64,000 nt of DNA from positions 1 to 64,000 of the forward strand of contig REEP01000069.1 of the NCBI GenBank assembly GCA_007695045.1, written 5' to 3'. The notes under the pieces were generated by a model that saw only the letters and a program-made list of their open reading frames with translations, was not told the origin of the DNA and ran no database searches. Source of the DNA: Rhodospirillales bacterium (GTDB lineage Bacteria > Pseudomonadota > Alphaproteobacteria > Rhodospirillales > Defluviicoccaceae). Positions 1-8,024 of the stretch are shown piece by piece (positions within the stretch are counted from its first letter, which is position 1; each line of letters begins with the position of its first letter). The translations under genes were made by a program, and so were the position numbers.

Positions 1-2
1 AG

Positions 3-956
3 ACCGCCGTCCGCCAGGCCGAGAGCCTCAATCGCCAGGTTGACGAGTGGCGGTCATGCCAAGACGCCGCACCCCGCAACCTGTGTACGCTGCCTTGGCT
101 TATAAGATTGTTTCGAGTGGATGAGCGTTTTACCTTGCTCAAGCCCAAAACTAAGCGTGGATACGAATATGCGTTTCGCAAGATCGAAGCTTGGTCGGAG
201 CAGATCGGGCATCCGCAACTGCAATATATTGAGAGGAAGGCTGTACGCGAGTTCTATCGCTCCCTCACGAGTAAGCTGCCAACCGCAAACTCGGTCATCC
301 GGGTCCTAAGGCTACTGCTACGATATGCCGTCGACGAAGGATATATACTACACAATCCAGCGGCTAAGCTAAGAATGGTTGCGACGCCTCCTCGACAGAT
401 GATCTGGAGTGACGACCAAATTGCGACTTTTATTGGTGCAGCTGAAAAGGCTGGCCGGCGGTCCTTGGCTCTGGCGGTGTTGCTCGGTATCTGCCTCGGC
501 CAGCGTCAGGGTGACATCCTCCGCCTGACTTGGTCGCAGTTCGATGGCACTGCGATTACCGTCCGTCAGGGCAAGACCGGGGCACTCGTCCGAATCCCGG
601 TGATGCGCGAACTGGCGACGGTTCTGCATGCGACACCACGCGCGTCTTCATCCATCGTGGTGGCTGAGACCACGGGGCGGCCGTACCTCAGTGACCACTT
701 CCAGCATGAGTTCCGACGCATTGCCAACGCGGCCGGATTGCCGTCGCTTCAATTTCTTGACCTTCGCCGATCGGCTGTGGTCCGCTTGGCTGAAGCGGGG
801 TGCACGACAGCCGAGATCGCTGCCATCACCGGCCATCGCCTGGAGCGGACGACGCAGATCCTGGAGACCTACCTGCCGCGAACCTCACCGATGGCCGAGG
901 CGGCCATTCGCAAGCTCGAGTTGCACAAAGACAGAACGGAGTTGGACAAAACGTAG
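3..956 (+). CDS. Tyrosine recombinase (phage-type integrase), 5' end outside window
   Basis: Site-specific recombinase that would integrate and excise a mobile element. The frame is open from the window edge (codon phase from base 3) to the stop at 954-956. Residues before the TTG at 108 (LPWLIRLFR) read as part of the core-binding domain, so that TTG is not the true start and the gene is cut by the window. Visible catalytic parts are the first Arg in LGQRQGDILRL, a Lys in VRQGKTGALV, the Arg of DLRRSAVVRL, the His of ITGHRLE and the Tyr nucleophile in ILETYLPR. The His of the usual HxxR box is Leu here; from memory, relatives vary at this position. It points at the 3' end of tRNA-Thr 46 bases downstream, the usual arrangement for a tRNA-targeted integrase. 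By eye it is less GC-rich than the genes that follow. Confidence 0.9.
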   Translation, partial: TAVRQAESLNRQVDEWRSCQDAAPRNLCTLPWLIRLFRVDERFTLLKPKTKRGYEYAFRKIEAWSEQIGHPQLQYIERKAVREFYRSLTSKLPTANSVIRVLRLLLRYAVDEGYILHNPAAKLRMVATPPRQMIWSDDQIATFIGAAEKAGRRSLALAVLLGICLGQRQGDILRLTWSQFDGTAITVRQGKTGALVRIPVMRELATVLHATPRASSSIVVAETTGRPYLSDHFQHEFRRIANAAGLPSLQFLDLRRSAVVRLAEAGCTTAEIAAITGHRLERTTQILETYLPRTSPMAEAAIRKLELHKDRTELDKT

Positions 957-1002
957 GAATAAGTGCCGAAAAGTTGGACAGCGATTTCTAAGTGCTTGAT
1001 TT

Positions 1003-1040
1003 TGGTGCCGGATGAGGGGCTCGAACCCCCGACCTGCTGA
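1003..1040. other. Candidate attachment site at the tRNA-Thr 3' end
   Basis: Integrases of this kind usually recombine within the 3' half of a tRNA gene and leave a direct repeat of it at the far end of the element. The T-arm and acceptor 3' strand (1003-1040) form the part of the tRNA nearest the integrase. The matching repeat would lie left of the window, so the exact core cannot be defined here. Confidence 0.35.
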
Positions 1041-1078
1041 TTACAAATCAGCCGCTCTACCAGCTGAGCTAATCCGGC
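1003..1078 (-). tRNA. tRNA-Thr (anticodon UGU), CCA encoded
   Basis: The reverse strand folds as a full cloverleaf of 76 nt. The acceptor stem is GCCGGAT/ATCCGGC, the D arm is GCTCAGCTGGTAGAGC, the anticodon stem GCTGA/TCAGC encloses loop TTTGTAA (anticodon TGT, threonine), and the T loop is TTCGAGC. CCA is encoded at the 3' end (1003-1005). The integrase gene converges on this 3' end. Confidence 0.96.
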
Positions 1079-1104
1079 GCACCTCAGACACAATCGCCCC
1101 TCGA

Positions 1105-1133
1105 TAGGTAGCCGACTGCGCACGACACCTCAA
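1105..1133 (-). promoter_or_regulatory. Predicted promoter of tRNA-Thr
   Basis: On the reverse strand there is TTGAGG (1128-1133), a 17-base spacer, then TACCTA (1105-1110). It sits 26 bases upstream of the mature tRNA 5' end at 1078. Spacing is ideal for a housekeeping sigma factor; the -10 box is only a moderate match. Confidence 0.45.
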
Positions 1134-1340
1134 GCGCCCCTACACCTGCAGGCACCGGCTGCGGCGGGCTGTGCCGACCGGGGCGCGATGGGAGCGCCAT
1201 CGGACGTCATTGTTTTGTCACGTTATTGTCATCATAGTGTGATGGGAGCGATGCCGCGCCGTGATCCGGCCGGCGCGCGCCACCGTAGCTCGACGCACAA
1301 ACCATCACGATACCGTCAACATGATGATTGGAGAGCAATC

Positions 1341-1859
1341 GTGAAGATCACGCTTACACGTTTGGCCGCCGCGGCTTCCGTCACCGTTCTGGCCGGCACC
1401 CTGGCCATCGCAACGCCGCACGCCGCCAGCCACGGCGACAAGGCCGACATCGTCGACACGGCGGTTGCCGCCGGCCAGTTCGAGACCCTGGTCGCAGCCG
1501 TCCAGGCCGCCGGTCTGGTGGAGACTCTCAAGGGCGAAGGGCCGTTCACCGTGTTCGCACCCACCGACGAGGCGTTCGGAAAGCTGCCCGAAGGCACGGT
1601 CGATTCCCTGCTCGAGCCGGACAACCGGGACCAGCTGGTCAGTATCCTGACCTATCACGTCGTCCCCGGCGCCATCACCTCGGATGCTGCCGTCGCCGGC
1701 GAGACCGTCAGTGTGGAAACCGTTCAGGGACAATCCCTCAATATCACCGTGTCCGACGGGGCCGTGATGATCAACGATACGGCCACCGTTGTCAGTGCCG
1801 ACGTCATGGCCAGCAATGGGGTCATCCACGTCATCGATACCGTCCTGATGCCGGAATAA
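1341..1859 (+). CDS. Secreted fasciclin (FAS1) domain protein
   Basis: A single FAS1 domain follows a signal peptide. Start chosen at GTG 1341 because GGAGAG lies 5 bases upstream and the product then opens with a classical signal peptide (KITLTRL, a hydrophobic run, then ATPHAAS). The remainder shows both conserved FAS1 blocks: [15 protein letters not shown] near the N-terminal end and [13 protein letters not shown] at the C-terminus, with the YHV motif (LTYHVVPG) between them. Length is 172 residues, normal for a one-domain bacterial protein. FAS1 proteins take part in adhesion or matrix binding outside the cytoplasm; the partner is unknown. It stands alone, with a strong terminator directly after it. 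A longer frame from 1188 is open but lacks a ribosome site. Confidence 0.88.
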   Translation: MKITLTRLAAAASVTVLAGTLAIATPHAASHGDKADIVDTAVAAGQFETLVAAVQAAGLVETLKGEGPFTVFAPTDEAFGKLPEGTVDSLLEPDNRDQLVSILTYHVVPGAITSDAAVAGETVSVETVQGQSLNITVSDGAVMINDTATVVSADVMASNGVIHVIDTVLMPE

Positions 1860-1898
1860 GCCTCCCATCCGGGTGGGTCGTGTCTTCCCGCACCAACC

Positions 1899-1934
1899 AG
1901 GCGGTTCAGCCCATCCCGGCTGAACCGCCTTTTT
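1899..1934 (+). terminator. Rho-independent terminator after the FAS1 gene
   Basis: A perfect 13-bp stem AGGCGGTTCAGCC / GGCTGAACCGCCT (1899-1911 and 1918-1930) with a 6-base loop is followed directly by four further T residues. Confidence 0.9.
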
Positions 1935-1970
1935 CGTCGGCACCAGTCAGGCAACCGGCGGGTTGGCCAG

Positions 1971-2342
1971 TCATGTGACAGGGTTGCCGCGAGTCCCGCT
2001 CGGCGCCGCCGACAGCGATGCAGCCATCGCCACATCGAGCGGCACGGCACCTTCAAGGTCGCCCAGCCGCCGGTACCCCTCGACGCAGGCAAGCGCCAGG
2101 TCCCGCACCGTCTTGGCGCGCCGGATGTCATGCCGGAACGCGTCCGAACGAACCGGGTCGAAACGTTCACGGGGCGTGAGAGACCGGCGCATCCGCAGCA
2201 ACGTCTGACGCTGGGCGGACAACCGGCTGTCGATGTAGTCGGCCGGACTCGGCTGCACCACCGCGCGCATGGCGGTCTCGGTCACCTCGGCCATCAGCCC
2301 GGTGAAATCCCCAGGATACGGTGCCCTGAGAAGGATGGACAT
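1971..2342 (-). CDS. Hypothetical protein, 123 aa
   Basis: I do not recognise this family. Start placed at ATG 2342, which has AAAGGAGA about 7 bases upstream; a longer frame begins at 2366 but would put that ribosome site inside the gene. The product is soluble and rich in Arg and Ala, with no signal peptide or membrane segment. The middle (RQTLLRMRRSLTPRERF) looks helical and basic. It ends 37 bases from the FAS1 terminator on the opposite strand. No neighbour suggests a role. Coding status rests on the good ribosome site and unbroken frame. Confidence 0.55.
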   Translation of the reverse strand: MSILLRAPYPGDFTGLMAEVTETAMRAVVQPSPADYIDSRLSAQRQTLLRMRRSLTPRERFDPVRSDAFRHDIRRAKTVRDLALACVEGYRRLGDLEGAVPLDVAMAASLSAAPSGTRGNPVT

Positions 2343-2626
2343 GAGCAGGTCTCCTTTCGCGGCCATCTGTAGCCCCGTCAGAAGACCGGGAAACTATCGC
2401 GAGGGTTTGTCCGCCCGCCGCAGAACCTGTGAAAAAGTGTGCCGGTTGCGTAACACGCCGGCCGGCGCCCGGCGGTGGGGAGCCGGGAAACGGGACCTCT
2501 GCCGGCGCGGGTTCGGGCGCCGGCACCGGCCCAACCGAGGGCGCTTGCGTCCGTGCCGGCTTCGGTGTTCTCCTTGCCGGCGCAGATGGACGGAAACGTC
2601 CACGGAAGGGGATCGGCAGAGGCGCC

Positions 2627-2899
2627 ATGGCCAAGCTTGCGAAATATCTTCTGATCGCCGGTAGCGTCACCTTCCTCGGCGCGGTGGCGTGGTGGTACGC
2701 CTTCTACCAGCAGTTTCTGGGCGATAAGGTGAAAATGGCCAGCGACTGCTTCTATTTCAGCCGCGACTACTGCGTCCTGGCCGACGCCGCAGCTCTTGTC
2801 AGCCGCGTTCCCGTGTATTCGCCGGTGGCGTTCTGGTCCGCGGTCGGCCTTCTGGCGGCCGGCATTCTGGTGCTGGCGGCCGCCCCGTCCGGGCGCTGA
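2627..2899 (+). CDS. Small two-helix membrane protein, 90 aa
   Basis: A short protein with two predicted membrane helices: one near residues 6-22 (YLLIAGSVTFLGAVAWW) and one near 65-85 (VAFWSAVGLLAAGILVLAAA). The loop between them carries two cysteines (SDCFYF and DYCVL), most likely periplasmic. ATG 2627 is chosen because the product begins with a compact basic MAKLAK and the first helix follows at once; the open frame extends upstream to 2429 without membrane or signal features. I do not know a named family. It lies between an unknown gene and the helicase gene, which is on the other strand 20 bases away. Confidence 0.65.
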   Translation: MAKLAKYLLIAGSVTFLGAVAWWYAFYQQFLGDKVKMASDCFYFSRDYCVLADAAALVSRVPVYSPVAFWSAVGLLAAGILVLAAAPSGR

Positions 2900-2919
2900 C
2901 GCGGCGGCACCGCAGGCGT

Positions 2920-5694
2920 TCAAGGGGATGGCGCCAGGAACGCCCGGGTGGCTCGGACGGCATCCGCCAGACCCACGCGCTCCACCGCCACACCGGCCGG
3001 CAGGGCCGCGAGCAGCCGTGACGGCAGCGCCCGGTCCAGCATCACGAACACCCCGCGATCGTCCGCGCGCCGGATCAGGCGGCCATAAGCCTGCTTCAGC
3101 CGGAGCCGGGTCAGCAGTTCGTCATAGCGACGGCCGCCGAATGCCGCCCGCCGCGCCCGGTGCAGCAGATCCGGCCGCGGCCATGGCACCCGATCGAACA
3201 CGATCAGGCGCAGTGACCGCCCGGGCACATCAACCCCGTCGCGCACCGCGTCGGTGCCGAGCAGGCAGGCATTCTCCTCGGCCCGGAAGATGTCGACCAG
3301 GGTCCCGGTGTCCAGTGCATCCACGTGCTGGGCCAGCACCCGGATGCCCGCCGCCTCCAGCGCCGGCGCGATCCGGGCGTAGGCGGCCCGCAACCGCTGC
3401 ACCGCCGTGAACAGACCGAGGCCGCCACCGCCGGCGGCCAGGAACAACTCCCGCAGGGCTGCCGCCACCTGATCAGGGCTCTCGCGATTGACGTCCGTGA
3501 CCACCAAGAGCCTGGTACAGGCCGCATAGTCGAACGGCGACTCCACCGCCGATAGCACCGGCGGCATCGCCAGGTGACGAAGACCGAGCCGCGCTTCGGC
3601 TTCGGACCAGTCGGCCTCCCCGTCCCCGGTTCGGTCCAGCAGCGTTGCCGAGGTGATCACCAGACCGTGCGCAAGCTCCGACACGGCGTGGATGAACGGC
3701 TCCATCGGATCGCGCCAATGCCGATGCAGCCCCACGTCGATCTCGTTCCCGTCGACGCGCTCGATGCCGAGCCAGTCCACGAAGGCCGCCGGGGTTTCCG
3801 CCTCGAGGCCTCTCAGCATGGACCGCCACGCCGCAACGGGCAGAATGGCACGCCGCTCCAGGCTGCGCATCATCGCCTCGATCCGCTGCCGGGTGGCCGT
3901 GTCCAGGTCCGCCGCGTCGGTGTCGAGGCGCTGGGCGAGCTGGCGGCGCAGCGCCGTCAACGGCTTGATCAGCCGCTCCAGGCCAGCACCGAGGGCGGCG
4001 CCGGCCTCGGCGAGGCCTGCACCGGCCGGATGCAGCGCGCATTCCAGACTGTAGTTGGAGAAGTTGCCGTTGTCGCGGGCGTGAACTTGGCGGCGCACCA
4101 GGTCGAAAAACATTTCGGCGAGGCCCATCGGCATGTCGGCGGTCAGACGGCGACGCCAGCCAGGCCCGGGCAGCACGCGCGCGGCCGCGATCGCCGTCTC
4201 CATCGCTGACCGCGCCGCCTGGTCCTCCGTCACCAAATCGCCCAGCCGCGCCTTCAGGCCGCGGCTGCGGGACCGTCGGCGCTCCTCGGCCCCCAGCAGC
4301 CAGCGCCGCAAATCCGCGGTTTCACGGCCCGTGAGGTGGGCGGAGAACGCCGAATCCGCGGCCTCGAACAGGTGGTGCCCCTCGTCGAACACGAATCGGG
4401 TGGGCAGGACCTGGTCGTCGCCGCCCCCCAGCGCCGCCTGCACCATCACCAGGGCATGGTTGGCGACCACGATCCGCGCCTGGCGCGCCCGCCGGATGGT
4501 GCGCTCCACGAAGCACTTGCGGTAGTGCCGGCAGGCCCCGTAGATGCACTCGCCGCGGGTGTCGGTCAGGTCCACGGTGAGCCCGGCGCCCAGCAAGTCG
4601 GCCAGCCAGCCGGGGAAATCGCCGCCCACCATGTCGCCGTCCCGGGTCGCCGACACCCAGCGCGCCACCAGTCCCAGTGCCACCCCGGCGCCGTCGCCGC
4701 CGCGCGCCGGCAGGCGCGCAACCGCTTCGTCGAAGTTCAGCAGGCAGAACATGTTCTCCCGGCCTTTGCGCACGACGACGTGGCGCCGCTTCTCCCGCAG
4801 GTCCGGATACAGCCGATCCAGTTCCCGGTCGAGTTGGCGCTGCAGGTTGCGGGTGTAGGTGCTGATCCATACGCTGCCCTTGTTTTTCTCCGACCACACG
4901 CTCGCGGGTGCGATGTACCCAAGGGTCTTGCCGACACCGGTCCCGGCCTCGGCCACCACGACCGCAGGCGCGCCCGCCGTATCCCGGGGCTTGAATGCCG
5001 CCGAGACGTGGGAGGCAAAGACCATCTGTTGCGGACGCGCCTCGGCATCCTGCCCGACAAGCTTGACCAGCCGCGCCCGCGCCTCCACCGATTCCACCGG
5101 CCAGCTGTCCGGCTTGCCGGGCGGCGGCGGTTCCGTCCACTCCCGAAGGCGGTGCCAGACCCGGAGTCCGGCGGCCAGGTCCCGATCGGCCGGCGCATCC
5201 CCGCCGGCGAGTGCACCGATCACGGCCGGCCCCCATGACCAGTTGGCCTTGGCCATGGTCCAGGCCACGGCCAGGGCGTCGTCACGGGGCGAGGCACGGA
5301 GTTCGGCAAGCAGAGAACCGGCCGCGGCAAGCAGCCCGGCCGCCTCCTGCTCAGGCGTTTCCGGGGGCGTCAGCAGCAGCGCCTGGGCGAGGCCTCGGGC
5401 GGTGGGCAGGCAGAAGCGGGCCGGCCGCACGAATGCGAACAACTCCAGAAGGTCGTAGGCCGGGAACGGCGGCATGGCCAAGCGGCGCGCGGCGGCCGGC
5501 GCATGGCACAGGATGGGAACCTCCCCACCTTCCAGGCGTCCGACCACGTCATTACGGGAGAGCGTCAGAACCTCCCCCGCCGGCGTCAGCCAGATGCTGG
5601 TGCGAACTCCCACCGTCAGCGCCGGCGCGTCCGGAACACAAAGCGGGGGCGCTGCCGAGCAGCGCACGCGGTGAACGCTGGCCATGACGCGCAC
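2920..5694 (-). CDS. DinG/XPD-type ATP-dependent DNA helicase with Fe-S cluster
   Basis: A superfamily 2 helicase of the Rad3/XPD/DinG group, expected to unwind DNA 5' to 3' during repair or at R-loops. Visible motifs are Walker A AEAGTGVGKT (about 248-257, Lys256), the DEAH-type box as DEGH at 437-440, and motifs V/VI toward the C-terminus (LLGTDAVRDGVDVPG; QAYGRLIRR). Four cysteines at 317, 383, 388 and 394 lie between Walker A and DEGH, the position of the iron-sulfur cluster in XPD and DinG. At 924 residues it exceeds the roughly 700 of E. coli DinG, because about 200 residues precede the helicase core. In alphaproteobacteria this long form is usually annotated simply as ATP-dependent DNA helicase. 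Confidence 0.9.
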   Translation of the reverse strand: MRVMASVHRVRCSAAPPLCVPDAPALTVGVRTSIWLTPAGEVLTLSRNDVVGRLEGGEVPILCHAPAAARRLAMPPFPAYDLLELFAFVRPARFCLPTARGLAQALLLTPPETPEQEAAGLLAAAGSLLAELRASPRDDALAVAWTMAKANWSWGPAVIGALAGGDAPADRDLAAGLRVWHRLREWTEPPPPGKPDSWPVESVEARARLVKLVGQDAEARPQQMVFASHVSAAFKPRDTAGAPAVVVAEAGTGVGKTLGYIAPASVWSEKNKGSVWISTYTRNLQRQLDRELDRLYPDLREKRRHVVVRKGRENMFCLLNFDEAVARLPARGGDGAGVALGLVARWVSATRDGDMVGGDFPGWLADLLGAGLTVDLTDTRGECIYGACRHYRKCFVERTIRRARQARIVVANHALVMVQAALGGGDDQVLPTRFVFDEGHHLFEAADSAFSAHLTGRETADLRRWLLGAEERRRSRSRGLKARLGDLVTEDQAARSAMETAIAAARVLPGPGWRRRLTADMPMGLAEMFFDLVRRQVHARDNGNFSNYSLECALHPAGAGLAEAGAALGAGLERLIKPLTALRRQLAQRLDTDAADLDTATRQRIEAMMRSLERRAILPVAAWRSMLRGLEAETPAAFVDWLGIERVDGNEIDVGLHRHWRDPMEPFIHAVSELAHGLVITSATLLDRTGDGEADWSEAEARLGLRHLAMPPVLSAVESPFDYAACTRLLVVTDVNRESPDQVAAALRELFLAAGGGGLGLFTAVQRLRAAYARIAPALEAAGIRVLAQHVDALDTGTLVDIFRAEENACLLGTDAVRDGVDVPGRSLRLIVFDRVPWPRPDLLHRARRAAFGGRRYDELLTRLRLKQAYGRLIRRADDRGVFVMLDRALPSRLLAALPAGVAVERVGLADAVRATRAFLAPSP

Positions 5695-5746
5695 TATACC
5701 GGTGCGGGCCGTCGGCGTCTCGCGCTGCCTTCAGCCGACGGTGGGG

Positions 5747-6517
5747 TCAGTCCAGGCAGATGGTTCCGGGCTCGTCATCCACGCACGACAGGGTGAATTC
5801 TCGTTCGACCGTGTTGCCGAGATCGGCAAGGGCGGTGCGCGTCAACGTGTCGATCAACCGGTCCGGATCGGGAATCCGCCCCGAAGCCTCAATGGTCGCG
5901 CTCCATATCGGCTCCCGGCCACGGCGAAACAGTGTGAAGCTGATGCTGTAGAATGAGCCGCTGCGGAACGTCGGCGGGCCCAAGGGGACACGCAGCGGGT
6001 CCACAATCTCGGGTACGCGCTCGCCCCGGGGGATCGGCGAGCGCTCCCGTGGAAGCGCTTCGCTGCGCGGCCCGAACCTATCGCGGCGACCGATGGCTGC
6101 ACCGGCTGGGGCGTGTGTCACCCGCACCCGCAACACCAGCGGGCCGCGCTCCACCACCTGGAAACCCCTGGCCAAGAGCGCCGCCGTCGCGGCGGCTTCG
6201 GCAACCGCGTCCAGCCGATGCCCCGGGAACAGGGTGGCATCCGTGGCCAAGTCCACGTCGATCGCGCTGCCGGGCGGCAGTTCCCGGGCGCTGGAGAGGG
6301 CTTGGAAGCGGCCGAAACCCGATGCCGGTTCCTGAGCGGCGGCGGTCGCCGACAACAGCATCACGGCCATCAGGACCAGCACCGTAACTTTTCGTCGCCA
6401 CAGCGCCCTCCCGGCCGCCATGCCTGCCGAAAGCGCGGCGCCAGACCATGAGTGACTGCCCCCAGCAGAGATTCTGTCTGCCGGGCTGAGCTCCGGCTCC
6501 GCCGGCCGTACCTGCAT
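5747..6517 (-). CDS. Membrane-anchored or secreted protein of unknown function
   Basis: The product carries one hydrophobic stretch (VTVLVLMAVMLLSATAAAQ) that looks like a signal peptide or anchor, then about 190 residues of exported domain. Two starts are possible. ATG 6517 has a good AAAGGA site but puts about 40 residues before the hydrophobic run. ATG 6421 gives a textbook signal peptide with no clear ribosome site. The C-terminal half (PIWSATIEASGRIPDPDRL) faintly recalls the DUF4136 lipoprotein domain, and LLARGFQVVERGP recalls its variable-copy strand, but I would not assign it. Two cysteines near the C-terminus (LSCVDDEPGTICLD) could form a disulfide. A predicted promoter lies upstream at 6586-6613. 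Confidence 0.7.
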   Translation of the reverse strand: MQVRPAEPELSPADRISAGGSHSWSGAALSAGMAAGRALWRRKVTVLVLMAVMLLSATAAAQEPASGFGRFQALSSARELPPGSAIDVDLATDATLFPGHRLDAVAEAAATAALLARGFQVVERGPLVLRVRVTHAPAGAAIGRRDRFGPRSEALPRERSPIPRGERVPEIVDPLRVPLGPPTFRSGSFYSISFTLFRRGREPIWSATIEASGRIPDPDRLIDTLTRTALADLGNTVEREFTLSCVDDEPGTICLD

Positions 6518-6585
6518 CGCGCGATCCTTTCGTGATGATGCGCCCCCGACGGTCCGCGACGTGACGCCCCCCTTGATGACATGCG

Positions 6586-6613
6586 ACTATACGCAGAGGC
6601 AGGTCGCAGGCAA
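6586..6613 (-). promoter_or_regulatory. Predicted promoter for the 5747-6517 gene
   Basis: On the reverse strand TTGCCT (6608-6613), a 16-base spacer and TATAGT (6586-6591) match a housekeeping promoter. Expected transcription start is near 6579, giving a leader of about 60 bases to ATG 6517. Confidence 0.45.
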
Positions 6614-6759
6614 ACCGCCAAGGCAGACCTCACCACAAGGTGACCTGCAACCTTTAGGCGGTACGGCCATCAAATTGGCATATTCATGGATGTTAATCAT
6701 GCGAGCGGGCCGGCCGCCTTCCGGCGTCTCCGCCAGGGTGCGCGGACAAGGTCATCGGC

Positions 6760-7203
6760 ATGCGTGTCTCGGAGTTGATGGGTTCCACCGAATTCAGCAT
6801 CGGCATCACGGCGCTGGATCAGGAACAGCAGCGGTTGTTCAGCCTGTTCAACACGCTCGCGCGATTGAGCGAAAGCCAGGAACCGGCCGACCGCTTCGTG
6901 GAAGCGTTTGAGCGGTTCGTGGATGCTGTGGACGAGCATTTCGCCCATGAAGAGCATGTCCTCCGCAATATCGGCTTCCCGGACTACGCTGCGCACAAGG
7001 CCGCCCACGAACATTTCCTCGCTGACGCCCGGGATTTTCAGGACGGCCTTCGGCGCGGGTCGCTGACGTCGCAGGATTTTTCGACCATTGCACGCTATGT
7101 GCGCTACTGGCTTCTGCATCACGTCCAGCACTTCGGCCGCAAGGTCGACCACTTCATCAATGCCGGCTGGCCTGCTTCCCGCCAGCACGCCAACGCCCGC
7201 TAG
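6760..7203 (+). CDS. Hemerythrin-like protein with incomplete metal-ligand set
   Basis: A 147-residue four-helix hemerythrin-family protein. The family binds O2 or NO at a di-iron site held by five His, one Glu and one Asp. Here His60 and Glu64 (HFAHEE), His79 and His83 (HKAAH) and His121 (WLLHHV) are present. The first helix reads ALDQEQQRLF, so the usual His of the IDxQH motif is Gln23. The Asp five residues after His121 is Gly126. His63, His66, His85, His120, His124, Asp130 and His131 are nearby and might substitute. It stands alone, with no chemotaxis or GGDEF domain attached. ATG 6760 follows AAGG at a suitable distance. It may be a mono-iron or redesigned-site member, or a non-oxygen-binding paralogue. 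Confidence 0.85.
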   Translation: MRVSELMGSTEFSIGITALDQEQQRLFSLFNTLARLSESQEPADRFVEAFERFVDAVDEHFAHEEHVLRNIGFPDYAAHKAAHEHFLADARDFQDGLRRGSLTSQDFSTIARYVRYWLLHHVQHFGRKVDHFINAGWPASRQHANAR

Positions 7204-7310
7204 CCGATCGACCCGCACCCGGGCCGCACGTCCTGGGCGGACGCCCCCGTTTCTGTTATGAGCAACGGCACGTCCCGTCGTCACACCTGCCAGCATCGGA
7301 CCGGGTTGCC

Positions 7311-8009
7311 GTGTCGGACAAAAGCGCTGCGCTCCGTTTCGCCGTCGCCCGCTACCGAACACTGATGGCGGCCGATCCGGCACGCTGGCAACCGCGCCTG
7401 CTCCGGGCCGTCGAAGCCATGGCCGACGATCATGGCGACGGTGACGGTCTGGCCCTGGCAGTTCTGGAGGATGGGGTCGCGCACTTGCGACGCTTGGCCG
7501 CGGGTCCTCGGTCTTGCCACGCCTCGGCGCTGGCCTCGGCCCTGATCGCGTTGTCCGTCGCCCGGTTCGACCGTGGCGACATCGTCGGCGCGGCGGCGGC
7601 CGCCGGTGAGGCCGCGGCCACCGGCCGATCGCTCACCGCCGACGGGGTTGATGGTGCGCCATTCAAGCTCGTGGCTGCACTGAAGCAGGAATCCCGGGCC
7701 CGCGCCGTCATCGCCGATTTGCGCGGTGCTCTGACAACCTTGAGCGAAGCGGCCCGGGTGCATCGCCACTTGGCGGGCCCGCCGGGAAACCAGCCGGAAA
7801 CCCCGCCGGTGCCGCTGAAAGAAGGGCTGGCCTGGACGCTGGGTCTCCTCGGCATGCGCCTGCGCCTTGCCGGTCGGGACGAAGAGGCCATCAACATAAC
7901 GGAGGAGGCGCTCAGCCTGCTCCAGCCTGGCGAGGGGGCGCCCGCAGACTCTCTGAGGGACGCCGTGCGGGCCTACTTGCGGGCGGAACTGGTCAATCTG
8001 CGGCGGTGA
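7311..8009 (+). CDS. Predicted all-helical (TPR-like) protein, unknown function
   Basis: A 232-residue soluble protein starting at GTG 7311. The sequence is almost wholly Ala/Leu/Arg-rich amphipathic helix, with pairs such as LASALIALSVARFDRGDIVGA and LRLAGRDEEAINITEEAL that resemble tetratricopeptide units, though I cannot fit a clean 34-residue repeat. There is no signal peptide and no catalytic motif. It is convergent with cobT, whose stop lies 15 bases away. I do not recognise a family; a scaffold role would be a guess. Confidence 0.65.
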   Translation: MSDKSAALRFAVARYRTLMAADPARWQPRLLRAVEAMADDHGDGDGLALAVLEDGVAHLRRLAAGPRSCHASALASALIALSVARFDRGDIVGAAAAAGEAAATGRSLTADGVDGAPFKLVAALKQESRARAVIADLRGALTTLSEAARVHRHLAGPPGNQPETPPVPLKEGLAWTLGLLGMRLRLAGRDEEAINITEEALSLLQPGEGAPADSLRDAVRAYLRAELVNLRR

Positions 8010-8024
8010 TCGTGACAGCTCGGC

